Below, in pieces: positions 47,501-58,289 of a stretch of 64,000 bases of DNA. Within the stretch, counting starts at the first letter, position 1. Each line of letters starts with the position of its first letter. The translations under genes and the position numbers were made by a program. The notes below the pieces were generated by a model, which had not been told where the DNA came from, searched no databases, and saw only the letters and a list, made by a program, of their open reading frames with translations. Origin of the DNA: Cunninghamia lanceolata (taxonomy: Eukaryota; Streptophyta; Pinopsida; Cupressales; Cupressaceae); contig BSBN01000254.1 of NCBI GenBank assembly GCA_027924645.1, positions 17,554,501-17,618,500 on the forward strand, written 5' to 3'.

Positions 47501-47578
47501 AGAACCACTTGGACCACCTATCTCCAAGAGTATAGCCTGACTGATAGGCTGATTCATCAAAATAAATCTAGGATGTGA
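44526..47578 (+). pseudogene. Third (env-position) ORF of the Athila-like element
   Basis: ATG 44526 opens M-G-V-K-K-K-S-E-P. One frame continues to 47006, then shifts near 47000 and runs to TGA 47578, about 1,017 codons. The N-terminal ~235 residues look folded (I-V-D-E-F-L-R-N-L ... V-R-G-N-Q-I-N-L ... I-S-G-L-P), a pattern I loosely associate with the 'putative plant transposon protein' found in Athila ORFs. Then come a Pro/Ser/acidic linker, a 17-residue tandem repeat, a coiled coil (about 46129-46500) and a helical C-terminus. Stops: TAG 44648, TAG 45154, TAA ~45175, TGA ~45396, TAG 45723, TAG 45969, TAG 47004. No clear signal peptide or transmembrane segment, so a true envelope role is not supported. 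Confidence 0.75.
45915..46073 (+). repeat. 51-bp in-frame tandem repeat, three copies
   Basis: ATGGCCATGGATAA recurs at 45921, 45972 and 46023, exactly 51 bp apart. Each unit encodes 17 residues of the pattern M-A-M-D-N-I-(N/D)-x-(Q/H)-P-x-(A/T)-T-E-T/I-x-x. The repeat keeps the reading frame of the third ORF. Confidence 0.9.
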
Positions 47579-47607
47579 AAAGCAGGAGGACCTGCCAAAC
47601 CTTAGGT

Positions 47608-47617
47608 ATGGGAGGGA
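47608..47617 (+). other. Polypurine tract of the Athila-like element
   Basis: ATGGGAGGGA lies directly before the 3' LTR start TGATGAG at 47618, the usual place for plus-strand priming. Confidence 0.8.
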
Positions 47618-48908
47618 TGATGAGTAACAAATTGCACTCATGAAATACATCTTTTTGCCTCTCTTTTTCCCCTTTCTCAGTTCATCTTCCTTGTGTCTGC
47701 ATCCAAATAAGTTAGCAAGATTGTTCTATTTTGTGATTAATTAAGATGGATTACTTAAGATTAGAATTTCTGATTAGGTGACTAATGTGCATGGGATTAA
47801 TGGAAAAATGCAGAACTTCTCTCTCTTTTTGAATCAACAGGTGTAGATGCCAAGAACAGTGATTTTGTGCATCTTTAGAGATCGTCTTCAATGATCTTCA
47901 GAGACAATAACAAAGAATAGTGACACCTAAAGTTTTGAAGATATGGGCAATGCCTCTCCGGAGCTCTGTGAGAGTCTAGAGTATCTCTAGAGCTGCAGAT
48001 AGGAACAGCTATCTCCGGTGCCTCCTAAGAACAGGGCATGTTTCTAAGCAGAGCTACCGACTAGACACTTTCAGCAGCGATCTTAATACCCCTCACTTCA
48101 CTCAAATCATCACCTGAGTGGTGAAGGGTCAACTATCAGTTAAACTACTAAAGTTTTATCTTTTTAAAGATTTTGCATGAGTTACAAATTGAACTAATCC
48201 AATATCCTTATTTTCAGGGCTTTGATGCCCAAGTGTACTAAGACTTAAACTTAGACCTCTGAGTGGACTTCTATTCCACTCAAGTCTACCTTTCTTGCAT
48301 GGTGGATTTTCATAAGTTAGATAGTTAAGTACAAATAAGAGATGGTATCATCTCATAGAAAGACTGGTAGATAAGTTCAGTGATATATCATCACTCATTT
48401 TTATATATACTCTCAGAAATAGTAATAGAACAACAATGATAAAATTATTCTGATTCTCAGAGATCTCAGTTCTGTTATAGCCATATTTTCATGAATGCAA
48501 AAATGAATGAATTGGACTGAATTTAGTTTTGATCATCTTTTGTGCTGATTTCCTACTATAGCCTTCAACCTCAAGGGTGTGGAGCAAGGGCCCACTCTCA
48601 CCACTCAGGCAGGAGGCTAGTATCACTATTCTATTGTTTCAGTTTTCTCTTATAAAGGTGTTTCCTGTTTTAATAGATAGATGCATGTTGTTGTTTCTTT
48701 GCTTTGAGTACATTTCCTGTTTTATTCTATTTTCTAGCATTCATTACATTTATTCAACAAGAAGATAGATTAATCTTTCTTTTAAAAATTAGGACTAGCT
48801 ATAAACTGGTAACTATAGAATCCCTAGTTGCAAATAGTTGTGGACACAGCCCTGGTTCTTTGACATCTGAAAATAGATTAAATGATGAGGTACAGCGACA
48901 CCTTGTCA
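47618..48908 (+). repeat. 3' LTR of the Athila-like element
   Basis: 1,291 bp, the same length as the 5' copy, with TG...CA ends, followed by the duplicated GTTAT at 48909-48913. Confidence 0.95.
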
Positions 48909-48913
48909 GTTAT

Positions 48914-50593
48914 ATCATGATGTCATGTGTGTTCCTAGATTTTGCAAACATGTTGTGGGAGCATTGGTAGTGGTCTAGTCAAGTTCTCTTTAGTTTTCAG
49001 TATTAATCATTTTCTTGAAGCTTCATGATTTTGCAAGATGCTTTTGAATTTGGCATGTAATGGTTGATGGATACTCATGGATACTAGAGAGACTTGAGGT
49101 GAGGCTAGAGATCTCTTGTTGTGGGGATCATGTGTTGGAATGGTGAAATTTCAGTAGAAAGACCAAGGAGTGTTCACTTGTTATGGACATGAGTTCATGT
49201 TTAGAGCTAAGAGGAGATTGTTTATTGAGGCTTGGTGTATCTCAGTGGATCATTCTCATTCCTCACCATTAGTTCACTCAGCAGAAAATGATCTGATAGG
49301 TATTTCCCATGTTATTTTAGATTCATTTTGTTTTATGCTTTGATTTCTCATGGATATGGATCTTGAGTTATAGTTTCTAGTTCTGGAGGGTTCATTTGAG
49401 GAGTACTTGGCATGGTTATCTCCTTAAGTATATGGTTTAATTTATGAGTAGTTTTGGATATGTTGGGCTAAATTCCTATTTGTGGAATGAATCTTTTAAG
49501 TTTGATCTTCCTTGGTTAGAGAAGCTTACATCCATTTTTGTTATATGAGATATATATGTTTTGTTTTATCTAATGAGATTGAGCATTTGGGTGTTGGTAA
49601 GGCTTTTCAGCTAAGGTTTTGTGAAGGAGATCTTACTTGGCATAGCTAAGCACTTGGTGGTGTTGGCAAAATGACATGATATGGTTTGCAGTTTCTCTGT
49701 ATGGTCTCATATTTCTTCCTAGAGGTTCTTATTCATCTATTATGATCACTGAGTTTGTGGTCATCTACTATTGTTGTACTTTATTGTTTTTTAGTAATAG
49801 TATGTGTTCTTTTAATGTATATCATTTGAGATGTGGACTTGGGAGAAGTGGAGGAGATCAAAGGTGAGAGAGTGAGCAGAAAATAGTTTGTGGAAGTCTA
49901 CTCTATTTTATAGCAGGTTGGTTCCAATTTTCAAATTATTGTGATTGTTCTTTGTATTACATGATTTTATTATAAGCCACACTTTTATGTAAGTGTTGAT
50001 TGGTAGACTTTGTGTTGATTTGGTTGGCATTGCTCATGTAGTTTGATTCCTAGGATGTATGTATGTCTTTTGTAGATTATTTTTCATTAGACTACAGTAT
50101 CAAGGGTCTTCAATTTTTTTCACATCAATGGTTTTGGTATGTTTGTTATCATGGGAGATGGTAACTTTGAGCTAGATAGTGGATTATATAGGGATGAGAG
50201 TTGCAATATGGGCTGGATATGTCATGTGTAGAAGTTCTATCAATGGTGGGTTTTTAGTTGGATGTAAATAAATAGTTATGGTTGTTGTTCTAACTATTTT
50301 TGAGCATTCATGCTTGATCTTGTTTTGTAATAAGTTTGGACTTCAGAGTTGTGTTTTGGTAATGGGTTTCAAGTTGGATACATCGGTGTGTCTATGTGAC
50401 ATTTAGTTTTTCATCATGTTTTTGGAATTCTAATCTTTTTGTCATGTTGGTGATCACTTGGAAGATGTTATAGGTGATTCTATAAAACTCATGAGCATAG
50501 TGGGGTTTAGTTGAGGTAGAATGGTAACATTAGTTTTTTACATATTGGTTGTGTATCCCCTAACTCTTGCAAGGTATTTGACAAGTGGGAGAA
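48914..50593 (+). other. Internal region, right part, of the non-coding copia-type element
   Basis: T/G-rich sequence with no recognisable domain. It ends with ACAAGTGGGAGAA (50581-50593), a typical copia polypurine tract directly before the 3' LTR. Confidence 0.75.
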
Positions 50594-51479
50594 TGTTGGA
50601 AAATTAGGTGTCTCAACCTTGCAAATTTTTTTGTTATTAATTTTTATTTGTCATTTAATATTTTCCCACAGTTGGTTATTATTGTATTTAGCTCCAGCAT
50701 AAAAGAGGGGCATTTGAATTTTTAGTTGGCACTTGTGCCACATGTCAGTGCCTTGAAAATGATTTATTAGTTGTCAAAAGATGCCCACTTAGTACTATAT
50801 TATGGAAGAGCTATTTTTAGCGATATTATGACAAATTCTATGACAACTATAAGGGTCAAAAATAGGGGAGAATATTTTAGACATGAGAGCCTAATTTTAG
50901 ACTAGAATCTCACTTTTTTGGGCACTAAACCTCATGCGAGGTTTCGCACATGGTTTTAAAAACCACATAATGGTTTCTTGGTTGTGAGAGGTCTATAAAT
51001 TGAAGGCTTGAGGAGAAGTTTGTGTGAGGAGAGTTTTATGCAGGGTTATACTATTAGTTTTTCCTCTAGAGGAGCAAGATGTAAATCTCCATGTTAAGGC
51101 TTTGAGCCTACAAGTGTATTGTAGCATGTTTGTTGTTGTAGATTAATACATTGGTTCAATGCTTTGGAGTGTGGGGTTTTTTACCTGAAAGGGTTTCCCC
51201 ACTTATATTGGTGTCTCTTCTCTTCTATCTATCTTTCTTCTATTCTTCATCTTTACATGTTTTTAAAGTATTATTTTATATGCCATTATGCTACTGAAAT
51301 TTATTTAGATCTGTAAGCTATAATATCTTTCCTCTAAGGGTTAATGAGATGGGAAATCAACTATGTTTGTTTTCTCTTTAAGGGCATAATAGTATGTGCT
51401 TACATCAAGTTATTGAATATCTGTTTAAGTACAATATAGGATGTTGTAAGGTACATGTTGGGTTCTCTATTCCCTTTCA
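50594..51479 (+). repeat. 3' LTR of the non-coding copia-type element
   Basis: Partner of 15191-16070; begins TGTTGGAAAATTAGG, ends TTCCCTTTCA, followed by the TAAAG duplication at 51480-51484. Confidence 0.93.
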
Positions 51480-51484
51480 TAAAG

Positions 51485-52677
51485 ATGTAGTCATGTTGAT
51501 CCAAAGAAGACTATTGCACCAATCATTCTACAAATTTGTCTAAGTATCAGTGTACTATATTTAGTGTTTAGGAGACCAGCCTTCTTGGTCCGCATTCCTC
51601 CACTATGAAACATCTTGCTATGTGGTTTTAAGGTATTGTTGGTACATATCCATAGGGTCCAAATCCAAAGTTTTAGGTCATGAAGTCCTTCAAAGTCAAA
51701 GGAAGTGTTGACAAAGCACCAGACTCTGTACTGATAGTACAATGACAGTGCCAGTGACAAATTGGGATGCTCCACATTCTACGATAGATGAATATCATGC
51801 TTTACAGAGTTAAGGATAAGGTTATGGATGTCTGAAGTATGTATGATCTAAGTGGTAGGCAATTTGGAGGTCTGTATGTCAATTTGTGAACTAACAGTTA
51901 GTTCATGCTATTGCTACTTCACCAGTGAAGCCGACCTAAAGGTGCTAATGTTGTGGGGAGCTATGAAATGTATGAAATGATGTCATGGGAGTAATTATAT
52001 GTTGTGTTGACCTATATGAATGTGCTACATGCTTTGGTTCTCTCTACAAAGCATATGGAGTTAAGTTTTGGGCCAACAAGTTAAGGAATCACAGTGTAAA
52101 TACTCATGCCAACCTAATTTATGATTTGGTTGATAATAGTATTTAAACTTGATTGAATTATTGTATGGAAAAGAAATAATTGCAAAGAGATATAGTGTGT
52201 GGAGGTAAGCAAAGTTTGATGCAAAGAGAGACAAGTTGAGTTTATGGTGAAGATGAAGTATGTAAAGTCAGTATTATGAGCTTCAGTGGAATTATGTCCT
52301 CACCATAAGTCATATGCACTCTAACAGTTCTCTTTAGCAATGAGCCACCCCTTCTTCTATCTCTTTCTTTCAAGATAGTGAGTCCTTTGGTAGTGAGCCA
52401 CCTGTAGTGAGCATTTTTAGATAGTGAGTCCATCAATTATATCAACCTTAATCGATTGCTTTATTAATATATATTGTGAGCTAATCCTCACCATTATTTT
52501 TCCCTTTTTAGGTTTTCCACATAAAACTTTGGTGTTCATGTGTGATGTGCTTTAATGGTTGATTTCATGTTTCCTTTCTTAATGAAAATTAAACATGCTA
52601 TGTGAAATGAATGATTAAATGATTATGTGGTTCAAATAATAATGATTCACCCCCTCTCAGTATTCTGGGTGTTCAAC
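51485..52677 (+). repeat. Right part of the probable hosting LTR
   Basis: No coding potential beyond a short minus-strand frame. Near 52310-52440 the word (A/G)(T/A)AGTGAG recurs. The end (52500-52677) has the TTTTCCACATAAAA ... TTCACCCCCTCTCAGT ... TTCAACA layout of a copia LTR 3' end. Confidence 0.45.
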
Positions 52678-54660
52678 ATCTTTTTTCATACTAGCATTCA
52701 TTGTTGTTCACACACTGTGAATCCCAAAATCGATATTTGTTCCCTATACATATTGGAGAACTAATACTTTTATACTGTGAGGAACTGATAAGGATTATAA
52801 GTAGTCATGCGTCAATTAAAAATTTATAATAGTCTTGGCAATTTTTCTTAAATTTAATACTTATTAGCAAACAAAAATCAGTTCAAGTAAGTAGAGTCAA
52901 TTAGCAACTTATTCATTTTTCAATGTGGTTATTATTGAATCATGGACATTATTTTTCTTTAAATAGAAAACATGCCTACATTTTATCACACTTGCAAGAT
53001 TTGTACCTAGCCCTATGGTTCTCTACTAGAAGTTTCACCTTGTGCTTTGCAGTTTCTTTGTTTTATGTCTATTATGCCATTGATCTCTAGTACCACATTA
53101 ATATTTGATAAATAGAAAATTTTAATGCAATAATTTCCTAATTTGATAAATAGAGGGTTTATGTTTAAAAAATAATAATAACTAGCCCTAAAATAGTAAT
53201 CCTATGGTTGGTGTTCATATAATCCCCATTAAACCAATAAGATCATGACATATAAGTCTAGATATTCATTGAAAATGACTATTTCATCTTTTACTTTTGT
53301 CATCAAGTACACAAAATACATATAGATCAAATCTCTTAGGTTGATTATTGAAGATTAACAACTAGGTTTAAATGCAATGGTCAAATATGCAATTATTTTC
53401 TTTTGGCCTTTTTACCATGACAGAATGAAAAATAATGTATCCCTTCAAAATTTCCTTTGCAAATTAATTCCACTAATAAAGATCAAGCCCACCAAACATG
53501 AATTATTGTGCCACTTTGCCAAGTGTGATTATTTCTTCATATGTAGGCCCATTTAGGCATCCATTTACTTGCCTTTAACCAATGAATACAAGAAACATAA
53601 TCATTATATCACATTGAAGTTACATACACACTCATCAACCATGTCAACCTAATTGTTTGGATAGCTCATTACTACTTACATGGAACATCTCTAACCATTG
53701 GGTAGCAACATTATTACCAACCAAGCTCATGGATTTTTCCCTTATAGAAATACCTAATCATTGGATGACAAATCTACTTAAGTGAGTGGTAACCATGTAT
53801 AACAATTCAATACTCAAATAGATAAAATTGTGGGAATGAAGGAAAAGACCTAGGCATTTTCAACTAGGCCACCATTAAAGTCAACTTCAATCTCAATCAA
53901 GGTCAAAAATTGGAAAATTGGTAAAGGAAAAGAATGACATGGAAAACTTTGATAACTATTGGCAAAGGTACAAGATGGATCCCTACTTAACATATAATAT
54001 ATCAATTATCAACATTAAGGGCACCAAAAAACTACAAAAAGCCAAGATTAAATTATATCAGCTCAGGTGTCAACAAATTATTTAAGCACCATCATTTCTA
54101 GCCTATAAATTTAATCATGCCCTTAATATTTGGCATTCCTATGCACTTCTGTCTCAAAGGTCCACACTTGTGTTGCTTATTGTTTGTTAATACAAGTTGA
54201 AGAAACTGAAAATAAAATCTCTACAAAGTTTTTGATTAAAGGGAAAAACAAGTTTTGAAGAGGCCCTAAAACCTTCTTACTAAATATTGCCCAAAGATAA
54301 AACAAGACCTACCGGCAACCAACAAGAAGTAAACAAAAAACCAGAAGGAAACCAAAAGCAAAGAAATAACACAGCTACAGCTTCTTCAAAGTATCAGCAG
54401 CCTCTAATTCATGCTTGTATAAATCTTAGTGCAGCTTCACGAATCCTAGAAACTCATCTTTTTCAACCTCAAAATACTTTTTCTTACTTCCACGAGTGTG
54501 GGTGCTCAAACCTCCCTGCTCGACATTCTTTCCTTGTTTACCCTTGCCAATGTTTGTCTGATCCTTCTCACCAGCGTCTGTCTAAATAGCAATACTCGTG
54601 ACCTAATCCTCCCAGAGTTCCTTCAGCTTATCAGTGAGGATCCTAAAAGGCTCTTCAAAT
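52678..54660. other. AT-rich stretch with no gene seen
   Basis: No retroelement domain, paired repeat or convincing exon. An open frame at 54287-54589 encodes a Gln/Asn-rich start with no recognisable family and is treated as chance. Transposon remnants too decayed to recognise are likely. Confidence 0.5.
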
Positions 54661-55381
54661 GTATGTAAATCTAATTTTGTATTCAACATTTGGTTACCCA
54701 TTTAAATAATTAGGTGGAAATATAAAATTAGAAAACCATAGAAATAGTCCACGCAACACCAAATGTATGTGGAGAAACCCTTGCAAGGAAAATTCACTAC
54801 CAAAGAGAGGGTCAAGTATCTATTAATTTTTAACAACAAAGTACATATGCAACACACTTTCCCTTCAATTTGATAGCATTTCGGTAGCACCTATGTACCT
54901 ATGAAATAACATATTGAAACTACTATCCCAAGGCTCCAATATATAGAACAAATGGAAACAAGAAAATAGGAGAGGTTTACAAAATAAGAGGCCAATACCA
55001 TAAGCCCAAAGTAGGAATCCAAATCCATCTCATGGAAAAATCTAATGCCCACATGGGCAACCCCTTGGAATAGCAAACGTAACTCTCAAGAAGGAGAAAA
55101 TAGTAAATGTAACTCCTCCGAAATAGGCATCATAATGGGCAACATCTTTGACTTGTAGCTTCCAACATCTCACATTTCCATGTATAGAGCCCCATTATAG
55201 GAATAAAAACTCATGTAGACCCCACGAAAACTAGCCAGATGCTCCATAGCTCCTCACATGACTAAGATACGAAAGCATACCAAAAATAACTTTGTAACCA
55301 CCACTGTCAACTCCACCTCCTTCATGAATGTCATTATTGTTGTTATATGGATCCTAATCAGACTCAAAGGTTAAAATTACC

Positions 55382-55582
55382 CCACTTTTATCAGCACGGT
55401 TTCCCCCCAAATCATTTAACAGGGTCAAGTGGCAGTGCCCCTTGCAGGGGTTTGGGGGCAGTGCCCCTTGTGGGGTCCATATGATTTTTTATTAGTTTAT
55501 AAAGGCATCAGGAGTTATTTTACTATTGGCTGACATTAAAAAACCCTATTTTTGTAACTGACATAAGGCTTGATAAAAGTGG
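55382..55582. repeat. Possible small inverted-repeat (MITE-like) element
   Basis: CCACTTTTATCA at 55382-55393 and its perfect reverse complement TGATAAAAGTGG at 55571-55582 bound a 201-bp stretch. Inside is a duplicated segment based on GGCAGTGCCCCTTG. No clear target duplication flanks it. It could instead be part of the LTR that follows. Confidence 0.35.
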
Positions 55583-55827
55583 CTAAGGGTTAGGGTTTTG
55601 AATGATGTATTGTAGCATTTTGCAGTGGTATTAAGTTGCAAGGATTGTTGGTTGTAATCAGTTTGATTTACTAGATAATATTGGACTCTCTGTGGGTGGA
55701 TGTAGCCTAAGTTTGGGTGAACCATGTTAAAATTATCTCTTGATGTTATTTTTTTTTTGTATTTTTCATTCCTCTATTTAATCTTTATTTGCATTTAATT
55801 AATATCTTCTACCGGCTAAACCTAACA
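55583..55827 (+). repeat. LTR fragment of the copia family at 3251-8270
   Basis: From about 55600 to CCTAACA at 55827 it matches the 3' half of LTRs 3251-3671 and 7847-8270 closely (GTTGCAAGGATTG, GGGTGAACCATGTTAAAA, ATTCCTCTATTTAATCTTTATTTGC). The 5' half differs. ATTAC follows at 55828 and also occurs at 55376-55380, which would make a 447-bp unit including 55382-55582, but that unit does not begin with TG. A solo LTR of a subfamily is the likely origin. Confidence 0.75.
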
Positions 55828-56146
55828 ATTACATGTAACTAATATTCCAAGTCAGTGGGAAAACAATAATAAAATAATATCTCTCATCCACCTATGTGGG
55901 CATCCAAGTACCCTCTCCAAGATGTTTGGAGATAATAGATAAAATATACATTAAGATTACAATTAAATATCACACTATCCTAACATTCTCCCACTTGATA
56001 TATTATACATTGTAATGACATCCATAGGAAACATAAAATATATCAAGTACAGATCCAATGCCCATAGCCTTCCTGCACCAAGAGAACTTATTTGTGCTCA
56101 CTAGTTTCATAAGAGAATCTACAACATTATATTGAGTGTCAACATT

Positions 56147-57007
56147 TTACAACATGGCCTTACCATTCTCTATCATATCATGGACACAATCATACTTAAC
56201 ATTAACATGCTTAGTATGAGCATGGTAAATGGTGTTCTTGGGAAAACAAATAGCACTCTGACTATCATAACCAATATTAACTATCCTGCAATTAAAACAA
56301 ATATCTGAACACAATCTTTTTAACCATAATTCCTCCTTAGAGGCATGTGTAGAAGCCACATATTCTACTTTGGTGGTGTACAAAGAAACTATGGGTTGCC
56401 TCTTATTTATCCAATTAACTGCACCACCAAAAAAGGAGAACACATAGCCACTAGGGCACCTCCAACTATCCAAGTCAATTGCCCAATATACATCTAAAGA
56501 CCTACATATGCCCAATGTCTTTCCCACATCATTAGTACCATGATAACATAAACATCAATTGTAAGTCCTTTGCAAATATCTAAACATCCTTTTAACATAA
56601 GTCCAAAAGGCACATTATTTATAACCTCAAAATCATCATCCAAGTTAGGACACATATTAACTAAAATCTTAGTGTCAATACGTAAAGGAATACTAATTGG
56701 TTTAAGATCCTACATAGTAAACTACTAGAAAATAGTATTAGCATGCTTAATCTATCTTTTATTTAACCAAAGCTTTATGTGCACCCAATCCTAATTCTCT
56801 ATTCTAAGAGTGATTTTGTTCCCCTAAATCCTTCATGTTGAATGCACCAAAAAGATAAGTTTGAAGCTCCCTAATCATCCTCTTATTGCTACCTATAAAT
56901 ATCATATCATCCATATACAAGACAATGATTACAATATGGTAATTAATAATTTTAACATAAACACAATGATCCTCTTCACTTCTAAAAAACCCAACTTTGA
57001 TACAAAA
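56147..57007 (-). pseudogene. Copia reverse transcriptase C-terminus and RNase H
   Basis: On the minus strand F-V-S-K-L-G-F-F-R-S-E-E-D-H-C-V-Y leads to the catalytic Y-M-D-D-M-I-F-I-G-S (about 56925-56900) and N-M-K-D-L-G. RNase H is open at 56527-56147 with S-G-Y-V-F, T-T-K-V-E-Y-V-A-S (usually T-T-E-A-E-Y), D-S-Q-S-A-I and T-K-H-V-N-V-K-Y. The Glu of the T-E-A-E-Y motif is partly changed. The region between carries several stops. Confidence 0.88.
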
Positions 57008-57014
57008 TCATCAA

Positions 57015-58289
57015 AAAAAATTGAATTGATTATAGATTACTAATAAAAATATACATACAGTATGAATTCAGCCAAGAGGCTAAAATTTCATCATACAGTA
57101 CATATCTCAAGTACAACAAAAGGGAACCAAAAATAGAAACATTTATGATGCATCATATGTCCAACAACCAAGAACACCATTATGAGAGTAAGTATATATT
57201 GACTCTATCCAGATCTCTCCACCGACTCAACCCATGATACTAGAAGAAATCCATCTGATATAGACTTATCTACACCACTGTGTGTAGTCAACCCATATGA
57301 CAACAACCAAAGAGCACAAGCATAGACCCAATATATGAACCACCCCTGATCATCCATCATAGAAACAACAAGCCAAAAACTATTATCATCACACCCATCT
57401 GAAAATAGGACTTCTATAGCACAGTAGAAAATCAAAACAAAAGGAGCACATTAGTAACAAAGGAAAACCTCTATCGCAAACTAGTACCAAATTGATTTGT
57501 TCCAAACATTCCACTAACCTTCATATAACATAAAGTGCAAACAAGCATTTGTCAACAAAAAAAATGTAAGAACACCGGTTCATATGTTTCTACCTGAAGC
57601 CAAAAGATATACACTAGCTACCCACCAAACACTGATTACCATGAATTGCCACAAGACATTTGTCAAGTACCAAAAGTTGAGATCACTTCTGTATCATAAA
57701 AGATTAACATCAAGACACACAAAATGTCAAAAAGGATAGAATGTCAACATCTATGGGCACCAATAAAGTAAAACCTATTTCCACCCTCTTGAATGCATGT
57801 CTAAATCCATATCATACCAAAGAGAATAGGCCTTTCCAACAACTTGAAACCAAAAAGAGTGAATTTTTCTCCAGCCAGCAACACAATATAAAATATCTAT
57901 ATGAAAAATAACTAGAATGTATATGTTCAATAGTCAAAAAAAGCATAAGCCAATTGTTATATTTGATTATCACTTTGACTAAATTTTTCAATTGAGCCAA
58001 AAGTACTAATAGAAGTTTCAATATCTAAGATGTAGTCATTGTCTCTCACTACCTCAAGGTCAGCTTCAGGAAGTAGAGAAGGTTGTTTCAATCCCATACA
58101 AGTAGCATATCAAAAGTAAAGTTCTTGTTGTACCTGTCCTGAAATTTCATGCACCAAGTTTTACCAATTTATCATCCATGGCCCTAGAATCATGAGGCCA
58201 AAAGATGGCTATAATGATATCAAACCTTATGAGGATAGTTTGGCCACCATCAATAAGCTCTAGAAACTTCTCTTTGGAAATATCCAGGG
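57015..58289 (-). other. 3' untranslated region of the minus-strand LINE
   Basis: Short minus-strand open stretches (57205-57435, 57812-58021) have no recognisable domain. The 3' end near 57015 joins directly to copia RT sequence at 57010, without an obvious poly(A), so the junction may have decayed. Confidence 0.5.

Larger units (their letters stand above)
18006..48908 (+). mobile_element. Ty3 Athila-like LTR retrotransposon with a third ORF
   Basis: LTRs of 1,291 bp each (18006-19296, 47618-48908) begin TGATGAGT and end CCTTGTCA, with a perfect GTTAT duplication (18001-18005, 48909-48913). The PBS fits tRNA-Asp. Polyprotein order is gag, protease (D-L-G-A active site), RT (N-K-A-T-R-K-D-Y-F-P-L-P-F-I-D-Q, typical of Athila), RNase H and integrase, followed by a spacer and an extra ORF at 44526-47578. 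Without the 18.3-kb nested insertion the element is about 12.6 kb. The LTRs differ by about 4% in the first 190 bp by eye. Confidence 0.95.
15191..51479 (+). mobile_element. Non-coding (LARD-like) copia-type LTR element holding the Athila-like element
   Basis: LTRs at 15191-16070 (880 bp) and 50594-51479 (886 bp) start TG(C/T)TGGAAAATTAGG and end TTCCCTTTCA. A perfect duplication TAAAG flanks them at 15186-15190 and 51480-51484. The PBS is of initiator-Met type, and AAGTGGGAGAA forms the polypurine tract. Once the nested insertion is removed, the element is about 5.4 kb with about 3.6 kb internal sequence. None of that shows gag, protease, integrase or RT motifs, so it depended on enzymes from elsewhere. 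The LTRs differ by about 9% in the first 165 bp by eye, making this the oldest dated layer. Confidence 0.92.
15001..52677 (+). mobile_element. Probable old copia-type LTR that hosts the whole nest
   Basis: The segment at 15001 starts TGTTAGATTATAAGC...TTGTCATTG. After the inserted elements the sequence continues at 51485 and ends near 52677 with a TTTTCCACATAAAA... stretch, then ATTCACCCCCTCTCAGT and TTCAACA. This is the U5-end pattern common in plant copia LTRs. Without the insertion it would be about 1.38 kb. No target duplication is seen (CAAAC versus TCTTT) and no PBS follows, so it may be a decayed solo LTR, or the left end may be wrong. Confidence 0.4.
54661..55985 (-). repeat. 3' LTR of the minus-strand copia remnant
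   Basis: It starts (minus strand) at 55985 with TGTTAGGATAGTG right after a polypurine tract. The far end is estimated from the U5-like stretch GGTGTTGCGTGGACTATTTC near 54770 and a possible CA end at 54661. The interval includes later insertions at about 55380-55827, so the LTR itself is shorter. Confidence 0.5.
54661..57010 (-). mobile_element. Minus-strand copia remnant (RT end, RNase H, 3' LTR)
   Basis: On the minus strand, RT and RNase H sequence (57007 down to 56147) is followed by AAGTGGGAGAATGTTAGGATAG, a copia polypurine tract and LTR start at 55985. The LTR then runs down to roughly 54661 with a CTATATATTGGAGCC TATA box near 54940. The right side is cut by the minus-strand LINE at about 57010. 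A plus-strand LTR fragment and a small inverted-repeat element lie inside the LTR. Confidence 0.75.

Noticed and set aside
44526..47578. True viral envelope gene in the Athila-like element
   Set aside because: No signal peptide, transmembrane helix or fusion-peptide-like segment is visible; position alone is not enough.
54287..54589. 100-codon frame as a gene
   Set aside because: No domain, no splice or promoter context, and a Gln/Asn-rich start of a kind common by chance in AT-rich DNA.
55376..55832. ATTAC on both sides of 55381-55827 as a sure target duplication
   Set aside because: The enclosed unit does not begin with TG, and its 5' half does not match the family LTR. The match could be chance.
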